From G963677085 sp963677085 (GTDB lineage: Bacteria; Planctomycetota; Planctomycetia; Pirellulales; Thermoguttaceae), in assembly GCA_963677085.2 (NCBI GenBank), contig CAXXFH010000004.1:4836001-4900000 (forward strand): a DNA stretch of 64,000 nucleotides, read 5' to 3'. Shown here piece after piece: positions 44,425 through 53,703 of this stretch. The notes beneath the pieces were generated by a model, which worked only from the letters and a program-made list of their open reading frames with translations, was not told the origin of the DNA and did not search any database. The translations under genes and the position numbers were made by a program. Position 1 is the first letter of the stretch. Every line of letters starts with the position of its first letter.

Positions 44425-44486
44425 GCATTTTCGCATAAGTTTTGCGCGTTTTATTCTTGTGCTGGCGGCCGTTTCCAGAAGACAAT
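44425..44486 (+). promoter_or_regulatory. promoter of DUF1559 gene, possible XylR-type architecture
   Basis: TTGTGC at 44457-44462, an 18-base spacer, then GACAAT at 44481-44486. Upstream, CGCATAAG and TTTTATTC form half-sites in positions comparable to the TCTTACAT motif elsewhere, with TTTTGCG between them. The similarity is weaker than among the four promoters at 53514-63586. It lies between the XylR-type gene and the DUF1559 gene. Confidence 0.45.
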
Positions 44487-44659
44487 GAAGGTGGTCTGCG
44501 AGAGGTCTTTTCCTAGGAGCCACCGTGTCTTTGTGACGCGCCCGCGTGGCTCGACCGTGGCGACTTCAGTGGCGGTTCGAGGGGCGGCAGTTCGACACAA
44601 GCGACATTGCGGTGCGACGCCCTTGGACTTGTGAACGGTTGCCCAACGAGGACATAACC

Positions 44660-45667
44660 ATGCACGAGACGGTTTCATCTTTTTCTTCCCAAGCGGCATG
44701 GCACAAGGTCAGGTCGGCGAGGACTCTTCGACAGGGTTTCACACTCGTCGAGCTTCTCGTGGTGATTGCCATCATTGGCATCCTGATCGCATTGTTGCTT
44801 CCTGCCGTGCAGTCGGCTCGCGAAGCCGCGCGGAGGATGCAGTGCTGCAACCAGCTCAAGCAAATCGGTCTGGCCTTGCACAACTACCACTCGACTCATA
44901 GCGTATTTCCCCCGGGCGGTATTACCGAATTACCTGAAAGCACGTGCCTCCTGGCGGGTAGCTCGGGAAGCGACGCGGGCGCACCCTGGTCGGTGCTCAT
45001 TCTCCCCTATCTAGAGGAAATGTCCCGCTACAAGGAATACGATTTCTCCAAGTCGTTTGCCACGATGTTCTGGCTACAGGAATCGAGCAGCGCCGGTAAC
45101 CGCGACGTGCAGTTCAAGCCCAATTCCAAGTTTCAATGCCCATCTGACCCCAACTCGGGTTCCGAATTCTGCAACACGAACTATTACGCTTGCCAAGGTG
45201 GCGGGACAACGCCGCTATGCAGCGCAAAAGCGTCGAGTGATCGCGCGTTTTTTCAAAACGGCATCTTTCACAACAATTCCCATGTAAAAATCGCTCGCGT
45301 AACCGACGGAACAAGCAATGTGTTTCTGGTAGGCGAAACCAAGTATTGCCCTCATGAGTTGGGACACGCGCAGGGTGCCTACGCCAGTTGGGACAGTGCC
45401 CTGCGAGTGCATTCGGAGGACTATGCCTTTCCTTCCGGCCTGTGTGCCACGATGAATGCCATCAATTCGTCGCAGGCGAATCCGGCACAGACCTTCACGG
45501 CCGGCGTGGCGACGACGACCTTCGGCAGCAACCACCCGGGCGGGTGTCATTTCTGCATGGCCGATGGCTCCGTCCACTTCGTTCCCGAGGTGATCGACAT
45601 CAACCTGTATCGCAGCCTGGGGATCCGCAACGACGGCCTACCGCTCGGCGGCCTGCCCGAGGAGTAA
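44660..45667 (+). CDS. DUF1559 (pilin-like, major pilin substructure) protein, 335 aa
   Basis: A type IV pilin-like planctomycete protein with a prepilin segment GFTLVELLVVIAIIGIL and the diagnostic LLPAVQSAREAARRMQC. The C-terminal domain includes the characteristic repeats SVLILPYLEEMSRYKEYDFSKS and GGCHFCMADGSVHFVPEVID, plus the NDGLPLGGLPEE ending. ATG 44660 follows CGAGGACA. It is probably processed by a prepilin peptidase at Gly-Phe; extracellular assembly is inference. It is divergent from a XylR-type regulator. Confidence 0.93.
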   Translation: MHETVSSFSSQAAWHKVRSARTLRQGFTLVELLVVIAIIGILIALLLPAVQSAREAARRMQCCNQLKQIGLALHNYHSTHSVFPPGGITELPESTCLLAGSSGSDAGAPWSVLILPYLEEMSRYKEYDFSKSFATMFWLQESSSAGNRDVQFKPNSKFQCPSDPNSGSEFCNTNYYACQGGGTTPLCSAKASSDRAFFQNGIFHNNSHVKIARVTDGTSNVFLVGETKYCPHELGHAQGAYASWDSALRVHSEDYAFPSGLCATMNAINSSQANPAQTFTAGVATTTFGSNHPGGCHFCMADGSVHFVPEVIDINLYRSLGIRNDGLPLGGLPEE

Positions 45668-46034
45668 TCTCTGCGCGGCACCGTCGGAGGCCCGTTTGAG
45701 CTTTGGGTTGCGGGTAATCGACTATTGCAGACGGCCCTGCGGCGATTTATACTACGGGTTTGACCTGCCACGCTGGGCCTTCCCGGAGCCGGTCGGAGTG
45801 TAGCACACTCCGCTGGCCAAACCGCTTGCCCAGCGGGATTCGCACGCTGCGAGTCCTTTGCAACAGCTATCCACTACTCCGTGCCGATATTGGCAAGGGT
45901 CGTTAACTTTTTGACAAAGGTTGGCGGCCAACGGAAGCCGGTTCGTGCCTGAAAGCAGTAGCACCGGCTTGGTTTGCGGCCCTACCACCCTGTGCGATGG
46001 TGTTGTTTTGGGAAGGGACGTGTGAAGTTCCCTT
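45668..46034. other. intergenic region holding repeat family 2
   Basis: The only recognisable content is the repeat copy at 45901-45996. No gene is seen. Confidence 0.5.
45901..45996. repeat. dispersed intergenic repeat family 2, copy 3
   Basis: Matches the other two copies through CTTTTTGACAAAGGTTGGCG, CAACGGAAGC, AGCAGTAGCACCGG and TTGGTTTGCGGCCCT. Confidence 0.75.
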
Positions 46035-48200
46035 TTGTCGATTCGTCTGGTGTCAACACAACAATACGTCAACCTACCGCGTCCAATCCGTCACTGGCTT
46101 AAGCTCTTTGCGCTGGCTAGTTTGGTGGGCGTTGTCGCTGGACTTTCGGCTGCGGCCATGGAGTGGAGCCTGCACCACGGCATGGCCTTGCTGGTCAGTC
46201 GGGTAGCGGCGTTCTCGTCGGCCGATGTTTTTCGCTTCCATTACGGCCTGCTGGTATTACCAACCGTGGGTGGTTTGGCGTCGGGCATAGTGGCTGCCGT
46301 GCTGTGTCCAAATTTCGTTGGGCCGGGCACCGAGTTGATGACCCGGGCGTTTCACCGTCGCGGCGGGGCCTTGGAACTGCGGGGACCGGCCGTGAAAGTT
46401 GCGGCAGCCATTGGGGTAATCTCCTGTGGCGGATCTGCCGGCCCCGAGGGTCCCATCGCCGCTTTGGGAGCTGCCTGGGGCTCGACTTTCGGCCGTCTGT
46501 TCAATCTCTCCGCAGCGCAACGGCGAATCTTGCTGATTGCCGGTTGCGCGGCTGGCGTTGGCGCCATGTTCCGCTGTCCCTTGGGCGGAACCCTGTTTGC
46601 CGTGAGCGTGCTCTACAGCGAACCGGAGTACGAATCGGACGCGATTGTGCCTTCGCTCGTGGCCTCGGTGGCCAGCTATTCGGTGGTCGTAGCCTTCTGG
46701 GGACACACCGAGTACTTGGTGTTGGGGGCGAAAAAACTGGCTTTCAATTCGCCCTGGGAACTGGTGCCGTTTATCGTTCTGGGGCCGCTTTGTGGGTTGA
46801 TGACCATTTGGTTTGGAACCTGTTTCCGCATGGTTCATGCCGTAAAAGCACGGCTGCACCGTATGCCCGTGTGGATGGTGCCCGCGCTGGGTGGACTGGT
46901 CACCGGGGGCATTGCGTGCCTGTTGCCGCAGGTGATGGACGCGCGTTACGAGTTCGTCAAAGCCAGCATGGACGGGAGTCTCTTTGCCACCGGCGGAGAC
47001 GGATGGTGGTGGGTTGGACTGTTCGGCATGCTGGCCTTGCTGAAGTGCTTGGCCACGGGCTGCACCATCGGTAGCGGGGCCGCCGGGGGAGTGCTGGGGC
47101 CGTCGCTGGCTATCGGTGCGGCCACCGGCGCCATGCTCGGTGCCTTGTGCCAGGCACTCTTTCCCGACATGTTTCCCGAAACGCTGCGACAAGCCCTGAT
47201 TCCCGTGGGCATGGGAGGCGTGTTGGCCGCTTCAATGCGCGTGCCCATGGCCGCCATCATCATGATCGCCGAAATGACCGGCAGCTACGGGTTGATCGTG
47301 CCGATCATGGTCGTTTGTGTGACTTCCTACGTCGTCGGGCGGCACTGGGGATTGAATTCCGAACAGGTACCCACCGCGTCCGAGTCGCCAGTCCACGCGG
47401 CCGACTCCGTGTTGCGGCTTTTGCAGACTACGCCCGTGGCCGATTTAACCGACTACGACTGGCGTCTGGTAATTTCACCGCACGACACGCTTGGCGACAT
47501 CGGCAAACTGATCGAGCCGGGTGAACGCCCGACGTTTATGGTGGTCGACGACGGCCGGCTTGCCGGCGTTATTTCCTTGCCCGACGTCGACCGCGTTCTG
47601 CTGGAACCCCATCCCAACCTGGGACGCGTGGTCATTGCCGACGACATCATGACCGAACGGGTAACCACACTACAGCCCGACCACAACCTGTACTACGCGC
47701 TGGAAATATTCCGCAACGAAAACCACGACGTTTTGCCTGTGGTCTCGAAAGCGGTCCCGCACCGATTTCTGGGTGTGCTTACGCGGCGCCGGGTGTTCGA
47801 TGCCATGTTGTCGCGCGTAAGTGGGCTGAAAGAATTCATCGTACAGGAGCACAAGGGGCTGTTGGCTTTCGACGAGGAGGCCCAGTTGGACCACCTTCTG
47901 ATGCCTGTTGGGCCAAGCAATCGACCCGCAGTGCGCCGGTTGATGGTTCCGCTTTCGGTCGTGGGCCAATCGATCCGTCATGCCCAGTTTCGCAACCGCT
48001 TTGGGTTGCAGATCGTGGCTATTGAGCAACCCGACGGCTCGGTGCAATGTCCTCCTGACCTCGACGAGCCGCTCGACGTGGGCCATCGCCTGTTGGTAAT
48101 TGCCAATGGTCATGGCAAACGCCCTGACGCGGCCGCGACGCCCTCGTCGGCAAGTGCCGCGTCGGCCGCGGTGGCTTCTACGAGCCGTGAAGAAACTTGA
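46035..48200 (+). CDS. ClC-family chloride channel/antiporter with CBS and TrkA-C domains, 721 aa
   Basis: A membrane anion channel or Cl-/H+ exchanger. Selectivity filter segments are GPGTELM, GGSAGPEGPIAALGA (with the gating Glu of GPEGP) and GAAGGVLGPSLAIGAATG. About ten hydrophobic helices occupy residues 20-440. The C-terminus has two CBS domains (DTLGDIGKLIEPGERPTFMVVDDG..., DDIMTERVTTLQPDHNLYYALEI) and a TrkA-C-like module (SVVGQSIRHAQFRNRFGLQIVAI). The start is uncertain: TTG 46035 or GTG 46050. Confidence 0.92.
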   Translation: MSIRLVSTQQYVNLPRPIRHWLKLFALASLVGVVAGLSAAAMEWSLHHGMALLVSRVAAFSSADVFRFHYGLLVLPTVGGLASGIVAAVLCPNFVGPGTELMTRAFHRRGGALELRGPAVKVAAAIGVISCGGSAGPEGPIAALGAAWGSTFGRLFNLSAAQRRILLIAGCAAGVGAMFRCPLGGTLFAVSVLYSEPEYESDAIVPSLVASVASYSVVVAFWGHTEYLVLGAKKLAFNSPWELVPFIVLGPLCGLMTIWFGTCFRMVHAVKARLHRMPVWMVPALGGLVTGGIACLLPQVMDARYEFVKASMDGSLFATGGDGWWWVGLFGMLALLKCLATGCTIGSGAAGGVLGPSLAIGAATGAMLGALCQALFPDMFPETLRQALIPVGMGGVLAASMRVPMAAIIMIAEMTGSYGLIVPIMVVCVTSYVVGRHWGLNSEQVPTASESPVHAADSVLRLLQTTPVADLTDYDWRLVISPHDTLGDIGKLIEPGERPTFMVVDDGRLAGVISLPDVDRVLLEPHPNLGRVVIADDIMTERVTTLQPDHNLYYALEIFRNENHDVLPVVSKAVPHRFLGVLTRRRVFDAMLSRVSGLKEFIVQEHKGLLAFDEEAQLDHLLMPVGPSNRPAVRRLMVPLSVVGQSIRHAQFRNRFGLQIVAIEQPDGSVQCPPDLDEPLDVGHRLLVIANGHGKRPDAAATPSSASAASAAVASTSREET

Positions 48201-48534
48201 GCGTTGCTGTTTGGGTGCGCTGCCATTCGGGAACGTTGGGACGCAGGCTTCGCGACCGCAACGGTTCGAGAAATCGTCAGGAAAACCCCACTCCCGGTTG
48301 CCTGAAGTCTTTCAAAAACCGATAATCTAAGGACGTGTTCTGGCGACAGGCCAACGCCCCGCTGGCCAATGTTGCCCAAGCGGGTAGTTTTACCTACGTA
48401 GACTACGGCACGTGGATACGCTTCCCGCAGTATCCTACTGGGGGGCGTTACGATATTGGGCCGTTACGTCCTCCGCGGAGGAGCCCGTCGGCCAGTGACT
48501 CGGGCATGCGTAACCGGTTGTCATCAAACACCTT
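48201..48534. other. intergenic region
   Basis: 334 bases before tRNA-Leu without gene, repeat or RNA signal that I can support. Confidence 0.4.
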
Positions 48535-48617
48535 GCGAGAGTGGCGGAATTGGCAGACGCGCTAGATTTAGGATCTAGTGGGTAAAACCCATGGGGGTTC
48601 GAGTCCCCCCTCTCGCA
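48535..48617 (+). tRNA. trnL: tRNA-Leu(UAG)
   Basis: Acceptor GCGAGAG/CTCTCGC with discriminator A, a D arm with GGCGGAATTGGCAGACGCG, anticodon stem CTAGA/TCTAG around TTTAGGA (anticodon TAG at 48569-48571), a long class II variable arm (TGGGTAAAACCCATG) and a T arm with GGTTCGAGTCC. CCA not encoded. Confidence 0.96.
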
Positions 48618-48634
48618 CTTGGCTTTGCGCTATT

Positions 48635-48669
48635 GGGCCCTGCATCGGTGTGATGCAGGGCCCTTTTTT
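48635..48669 (+). terminator. terminator after tRNA-Leu
   Basis: GGGCCCTGCATC pairs with GATGCAGGGCCC around GGTGT and is followed by TTTTTTC. Confidence 0.85.
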
Positions 48670-48819
48670 CTTCCCTTGCGGTGCCAGCTCGTCTGTGGGC
48701 CAAAATATGAGAGCAGGTAACCCAACAGGAAGGCTAGGCGATTCCTGGGGATAGTCGAGGGGGCTTCGGGGGAAGGGAGCCGCCTGTGGTGGTCGTCTTT
48801 TGCCCGGTCTCGGAGTTTC

Positions 48820-49980
48820 TTATTGACGCAAGGCGGTGCCAAGTCGATGTAGCTGCTTGACCGAAGTGGGGGCCATTTTTCCCTGCTGGTAGATTCCCAC
48901 GTTGAATGTCATCGGGGCCATGTGCTTGTTGCATGCCCGAACGAAGGTGGCGATCTGCTCATCGGAATACAGTGGTTCGGGGATGGGGGTGTCGATCTTG
49001 GAGTGAACCCATCGCCGGTCGTCGAGGCATGTCCAGCCGAACCACTGGAGGCCGTTGTCGAGATAACGCGATTTGGCCGGCGTTTCGAGGTTGACCATCT
49101 CGCCAGACCAGTAGTCTTGGTGCTTCGTGTAGAGATAGGTCTGGTTTACGCCGGCGTTGTAGGTTACCAGCCGTGCCGGGTAGCCCGATTTGGCGGCGGC
49201 AGTAAATTGCTCCCAGGGAAATCGAAAGCCGGTCATATCGGTCGTCACGCTGTTGTGCGGACCGCTGGGGTCGAGCGAGTAGGAACTGTCGAACCACCAG
49301 GCCTTTACCCGGGCACCGTAGCGCTCGGCCATATGGCCGACAATGTTCATCAAGTTGTCGGCCAGCCGATTTTTGTCGGAGACATGATAGCCGACGGCCT
49401 GCTCCCACGCTGGATCGTTTTTGTGGTTGCAGGAGTGGTTGTAGTAGACGAGCAGATGTTTGCCCTTGGTGGCCAGCGCATCGGCCAGTTCGCCGAGCAA
49501 GTCGCGTTTGCAGGTGCGGCCCGCAAGGATTTTGTCGACGACTGGATTCGGTGCGGGCAACATCTGTAGCGCATGGGTGGCCGTGAAGAGAACGTAGCCT
49601 GCGCCCGAATACTCAATGGCGCTGACGAATCCGTCGAGGTCGAATTGGTCGACCGCCTTTTGGAACGGCAACGGAGTTCCTCGCTCGGGCACAGTTTGGG
49701 CCGTCCAGTGAACGCCGACGCCGCAACGACACTGCGCTAGCCAATCGGTCGAAGCGCGAACGTAGGGCGTGTCGGGGCCAAGTGCCTGGTCGTCGGCCCA
49801 AAGACGACGGCCCACAAGGCAGGTCGCAGCGCCCGTTGCCGTTGTACGCAGGAAGTCTCGCCTGGCGATCTTATTGATGCTTGTATTGAAAATGCTCCGC
49901 TTCGGAAAGCCGAGCGTCTGGAACCCCAAGCTCTCGTTGGTCGCCTTTCGCTCATTAGCTATACGGGCGTCAATAGGCAC
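48820..49980 (-). CDS. Tat-exported GH29-like (alpha-L-fucosidase-related) protein, 386 aa
   Basis: A TIM-barrel protein related to the family 29 N-terminal catalytic domain. GTG 49980 follows GAGGAG. A twin-arginine signal occurs at about residue 40 (ARRDFLRTTATGAA). The barrel shows FDLDGFVSAIEYSGAGYVLFTATH, ATKGKHLLVYYNHS, and AWWFDSSYS, whose Asp occupies the position of the GH29 nucleophile. The C-terminal beta domain of true fucosidases is missing. Activity on fucosides is therefore only possible, and the family link rests on these motifs. Confidence 0.75.
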   Translation of the reverse strand: MPIDARIANERKATNESLGFQTLGFPKRSIFNTSINKIARRDFLRTTATGAATCLVGRRLWADDQALGPDTPYVRASTDWLAQCRCGVGVHWTAQTVPERGTPLPFQKAVDQFDLDGFVSAIEYSGAGYVLFTATHALQMLPAPNPVVDKILAGRTCKRDLLGELADALATKGKHLLVYYNHSCNHKNDPAWEQAVGYHVSDKNRLADNLMNIVGHMAERYGARVKAWWFDSSYSLDPSGPHNSVTTDMTGFRFPWEQFTAAAKSGYPARLVTYNAGVNQTYLYTKHQDYWSGEMVNLETPAKSRYLDNGLQWFGWTCLDDRRWVHSKIDTPIPEPLYSDEQIATFVRACNKHMAPMTFNVGIYQQGKMAPTSVKQLHRLGTALRQ

Positions 49981-50308
49981 GATTTTCTCCTCACAGTCTG
50001 TGCCACGGCTTGAGATTCTCGGACCGCCATTCTACACCACGGGGCACCATGTGGAAAAATCCGTTGATTTGTGCGTTTTTCTGAAGCGGCGGGCAATGCT
50101 TGAGGACGTGGAAATCGGCGTTGCTGGTCGCGCTCGGCATTTGAGCCGGTCGAAAGTGATCTTGCCGCTACCGGCTGACTGGGATACACTCCTGCCCCCC
50201 GTCTCGGGGAAGAAGTAAGAGTGGTTTTCTAGGAAAGAAGTGACTCCCTTGAGAGGGCTGGCCGGGGTGTGTCAGCGTGCGAAAGTGGATTTCTGGAGAT
50301 CGTCAGGC
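49981..50308. other. intergenic region between divergent genes
   Basis: 328 bases that must hold promoters for both flanking genes. No repeats seen. GGAG precedes ATG 50309. Confidence 0.4.
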
Positions 50309-52246
50309 ATGGTACAGGTGATCGAAAAGCCTTCGAACGTTTCCGATTCGCGGTCGCTGCCGTTGCGAAGGCGTGCTGGCAACGCCACGGATACTCAAAC
50401 GCATGTCGTAAACCAAGAGAAAGAGAAACCGTCTCTCTTTGCCCGAGTACGTACGTTTCTGCTTGGCGAGAAGGGGGTAGTGCTCCTCACGCAATTGTTG
50501 GTGATGATCCCGGCGCTAACGCTGTTTCTTGTGCTGATCGGCGACTATTGGGGCGGATCGCGTAACATCCCGCAAAGCGTGTTTCGCGCCACACACTTAG
50601 TGGTGCGTGCCACGATGGCCGGCACGACGTTTCTCTTTTTCCATGGGCTATTCCGCCTGACTTGGACACGGCGTATCCTCAGCGCGGCTTACCTCACGGT
50701 CTATGGGGCCGTGATTCTGGTGATACTCAACTACCACAACTATTTCGGTTTCTTTCCCGACATTCGCCAGTTTCTCATCGGTGGCAAATCCACGGCCTAC
50801 CAGGCAACGTTCCTCGGTGAATTGGTCCTTTATCTGTTGGTCGACTGGAAGAACATTCTGATTCTTGCTAGTCTGTTTCTTGGCTTCGTGGTTTCGCTGC
50901 GGTTGGGGGCCGCGGCGTGGCGGTGGCGCCGGTATCAATTCGCCATCGTCACCGTGGTCGGACTGGCCATGCTGGGGCTTCAATTCGCACGTCACGGTAC
51001 GGTCGCTCGAGGTATGAAACACTCGGGTCCTCAGGGCACGTACATGGCCTTCGGGCTAATCCCGACGTACTGCGGTATGATGAACGAGTACCTCGAATAT
51101 GTCCAGCGCCCGTCGGTTCCGCTGGGCGCCTATCCGGGTCCGATCCTCGAAGCCGACGCTGGTGGCGACGTTTTGCCGAGCAAGCCTTCGCCGAACGGAG
51201 CAATCCCCAAGCCGGTCGTGCGCCTGGACAATCCCAACGTGTTCCTTATCCAGGTGGAATCGCTCGACGAGCGCTTGGTCGACATGCAAGTGGCTGGTCG
51301 GCCGGTGATGCCGTTTCTGGCCGGGCTGAAGAAAGAGTCGCATTACTGCTCGAACTGTCTGGCCATGCATTTTGGCGGCGGCACCAGCGACGCCGAATTG
51401 TGCGTGAACCTTTCGCTGTTGCCGTTGCTGAGCCATGCCGGACTTTGGACGGCCAAGTTCGACCAGATCGTCACGCTGCCGGAGGTGCTGAAGGAGCGAG
51501 GCTACACGACCGTAGCATGTCACCCCAACAGCGGATTGTTCTACGGCCGTAACGTTTTCATTCCGCGCATGGAATACACGCACTTCTGGGACGCCAACGA
51601 GTATGAGGGCGACGCTTCGGGCTGGTACGCTCGCGACGAACGGTTTCTCGTCGAAACGCTCGCAAAGCTCGAGCAGCTCGACGATTCGTCGCCGCTGTTG
51701 GCTTACTTGATCACCATCCAGAGCCACGACCCGTTTCGCAACGTGCTGCCCGGTGCGATCGAGACGTGGGATTTCTCGCAAGATTCATTCAATGTACGAC
51801 AGAAGTACTGTATCGCCAGTTTTCACGAAGTCGATCGGGCGTTGCAGTCGTTTTTCGAGAAACTTCGCGAGAGCCGCTTCGCCGACAACTCTGTGGTCGT
51901 GCTTTACGGCGACCACGGCAGCAACGTCTGGAACGTACCGGGCATCGTGAAGTCGAACAAGGTGCCGCTGCTGATTTGGGCTCCGGGTATCGAACCACGA
52001 ACCGACGCCCGGGCGTGCTCGTTGATCGACGTAGCCCCGACCGTTCTCGACCTGCTTGGTGTCGACGGGCGGTCGACCACTTGGCTTGGTTCTTCGCTCC
52101 TGAAGCCGGGAAAGCGTTTCTGCCTTTTCCCCGATCGCACGCGAATCACGGTCGACGCAGAGGGCGAAATGCAGGTGGAGCAAGCCTGCCAGGATCCTGC
52201 CTACACGACGTATCTCGAATTCAGTCGCAGTGCTCTACTGAAATAG
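50309..52246 (+). CDS. LtaS/MdoB-like membrane sulfatase or phosphoglycerol transferase, 645 aa
   Basis: An alkaline-phosphatase-superfamily enzyme anchored in the membrane. Five hydrophobic segments occupy the first 230 residues (VVLLTQLLVMIPALTLFLVL, IILASLFLGFVVSLRL-like). The periplasmic catalytic domain has NVFLIQVESLDERLVD (metal Glu), HFGGGTSDAEL with the nucleophile Thr, SHDPF, and VLYGDHGSNV for the metal Asp and His. These enzymes transfer phosphoglycerol or phosphoethanolamine groups to glycans or lipids. ATG 50309 gives a family-like start. Confidence 0.88.
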   Translation: MVQVIEKPSNVSDSRSLPLRRRAGNATDTQTHVVNQEKEKPSLFARVRTFLLGEKGVVLLTQLLVMIPALTLFLVLIGDYWGGSRNIPQSVFRATHLVVRATMAGTTFLFFHGLFRLTWTRRILSAAYLTVYGAVILVILNYHNYFGFFPDIRQFLIGGKSTAYQATFLGELVLYLLVDWKNILILASLFLGFVVSLRLGAAAWRWRRYQFAIVTVVGLAMLGLQFARHGTVARGMKHSGPQGTYMAFGLIPTYCGMMNEYLEYVQRPSVPLGAYPGPILEADAGGDVLPSKPSPNGAIPKPVVRLDNPNVFLIQVESLDERLVDMQVAGRPVMPFLAGLKKESHYCSNCLAMHFGGGTSDAELCVNLSLLPLLSHAGLWTAKFDQIVTLPEVLKERGYTTVACHPNSGLFYGRNVFIPRMEYTHFWDANEYEGDASGWYARDERFLVETLAKLEQLDDSSPLLAYLITIQSHDPFRNVLPGAIETWDFSQDSFNVRQKYCIASFHEVDRALQSFFEKLRESRFADNSVVVLYGDHGSNVWNVPGIVKSNKVPLLIWAPGIEPRTDARACSLIDVAPTVLDLLGVDGRSTTWLGSSLLKPGKRFCLFPDRTRITVDAEGEMQVEQACQDPAYTTYLEFSRSALLK

Positions 52247-52282
52247 CCCAACTCTGCATGCCCGTGTCGGGTTAAGCGGAGT

Positions 52283-53446
52283 TCATCTCAACCGAACCCG
52301 ACTGCGGTACTTCTGCGGACTCAACCCGGTTTGGGATTTGAACACGTAGCTGAGATACTCCCGGGAACCGAAGCCGGAGGCGGTCGCCACCTCGGGGACG
52401 GGCATATCGGTTTCTGCCAGCAATTGCTTGGCTCGCTCGAAGTGAACGCGACGAATCTCTTCCGAAGGCGTTCGCCCTAGAACTTCCCGGAAACGTTGCT
52501 CCAGCCGAGTGCGCGACACGGGCACTTCTCGCAAGATGTCTTTTACCTGGATGGGCTCGGCGGCGTGGCGCCAGATGAAGGCCACGGCATTGGCCACGTC
52601 GATGTCGTCGATGGCCAGCGTGTCGGTCGACTGTCGAGTGACCACGCCCGCCGGTTCGATGAGGGTTGGCTCTTCTGGCGGCTGCTGCCCCTGCATCAGG
52701 CGGTCCAACAAGTTGGCCGCTTCGTAACCGATGCGTTCGGAGGTCAGGGCGATGCCCGACAAGGGCGGGTTGCACATTTCGCACAACAACTCGTCTTCGT
52801 CGGAGGCCAGTACGGCGACCTGCTCCGGCACCAGCAACTTTCCGCGACGGCAGGCCTGGATGACTTGGTGCCCACACTTGGTGGTCCAGGTCAATACGGC
52901 CACCGGCTTGGGCAACGGTTGTAGCCAGCGAATCAGGTCGCGCTGTTGGATATGCACCGCGGTGCGCGGTCCTCGTCGGTAGCCTGGGTGAAAGACGTCG
53001 CAGGAGAAACCGGCTTCGCCCAACACCTTGGCGAAACCTCGGCGGTGATACTCGGTGTACGACCACCACTCGATTCCGCAATAGGCGAAGTTCCGAAATC
53101 CGCGGTCCAGCAGATACTCGGCCGCCATACGAGCCGAGGCTTGCAGGTCGGTTATCACGCTGGGCAGTTGCACGCCTTTGAGTTGCACAGCCGAGACGTT
53201 GACCACCGGAACCCCGGCCGTCGCGACGTGCCGGGCAGTGGCCAGATCGGGTACCCTCGCGATGATGCCGCTCCCGTGCCAAAAAGCAGGCAAGCGAAGC
53301 GCTGCGTGCTGGTCGCGAGTCTCGATCCAGATGTCCCACGGCCCATGCTTGCGGACGTAACGACCGATGCCGCGAACCACCCGGCGTCCCCAGCCGGTGG
53401 CCGTATCGACCAACACGGCGACATGCGGAGTTTCGCTGTTGCTCAT
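52283..53446 (-). CDS. XylR-like AraC family regulator, probable controller of the PEP-CTERM locus, 387 aa
   Basis: Sugar-binding-protein-like N-domain: PHVAVLVDTATGWGRRVVRG, VPVVNVSAVQLKGVQ, VLTWTTKCGHQVIQACRRG, GIALTSERIGYEAANLLDRL. C-terminal AraC domain with two HTH units: IQVKDILREVPVSRTRLEQRF and MPVPEVATASGFGSREYLSYVFK. The N-domain probably senses a sugar. ATG 53446 (MSNSETPHVA) is the family-like start. It is divergent from the first gene of the locus, and the shared promoter element at 53514 lies between them. It is the obvious candidate regulator of all four copies. Confidence 0.92.
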   Translation of the reverse strand: MSNSETPHVAVLVDTATGWGRRVVRGIGRYVRKHGPWDIWIETRDQHAALRLPAFWHGSGIIARVPDLATARHVATAGVPVVNVSAVQLKGVQLPSVITDLQASARMAAEYLLDRGFRNFAYCGIEWWSYTEYHRRGFAKVLGEAGFSCDVFHPGYRRGPRTAVHIQQRDLIRWLQPLPKPVAVLTWTTKCGHQVIQACRRGKLLVPEQVAVLASDEDELLCEMCNPPLSGIALTSERIGYEAANLLDRLMQGQQPPEEPTLIEPAGVVTRQSTDTLAIDDIDVANAVAFIWRHAAEPIQVKDILREVPVSRTRLEQRFREVLGRTPSEEIRRVHFERAKQLLAETDMPVPEVATASGFGSREYLSYVFKSQTGLSPQKYRSRVRLR

Positions 53447-53513
53447 CGTTGGTTCCTGTGCGAGGGCTTTGACGCGAGTTTTCCTAGTATACATCCTTAG
53501 AGGGCCTTGTCGC

Positions 53514-53575
53514 AAGATATCTTACATCTTTTGAGTTTTTTCTTCATTGACGCCATTGCACATCGTGCTTAGAAC
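53514..53575 (+). promoter_or_regulatory. regulon promoter, copy 1
   Basis: TCTTACAT at 53520-53527 and TTCTTCAT at 53540-53547 form direct half-sites 20 bases apart. TTGACG (-35) follows at 53547-53552 and TAGAAC (-10) at 53570-53575 after exactly 17 bases. The position of the half-sites directly upstream of the -35 is that of an activator site, as in XylR regulation. Driven gene: the PEP-CTERM protein at 53704 and probably the oxidoreductase after it. Confidence 0.8.
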
Positions 53576-53703
53576 CGACGTTGGTGCGGGCAAGCCACAC
53601 ACTTTTTAGGAGAATACCAGCCTTCAGGTAATCTCTCCGGAGAAGTCCCGAGGGCCCTGAGAATCTGTGACTCACTTTTTTCTTTTTGGAAAGGGAATCT
53701 GCT

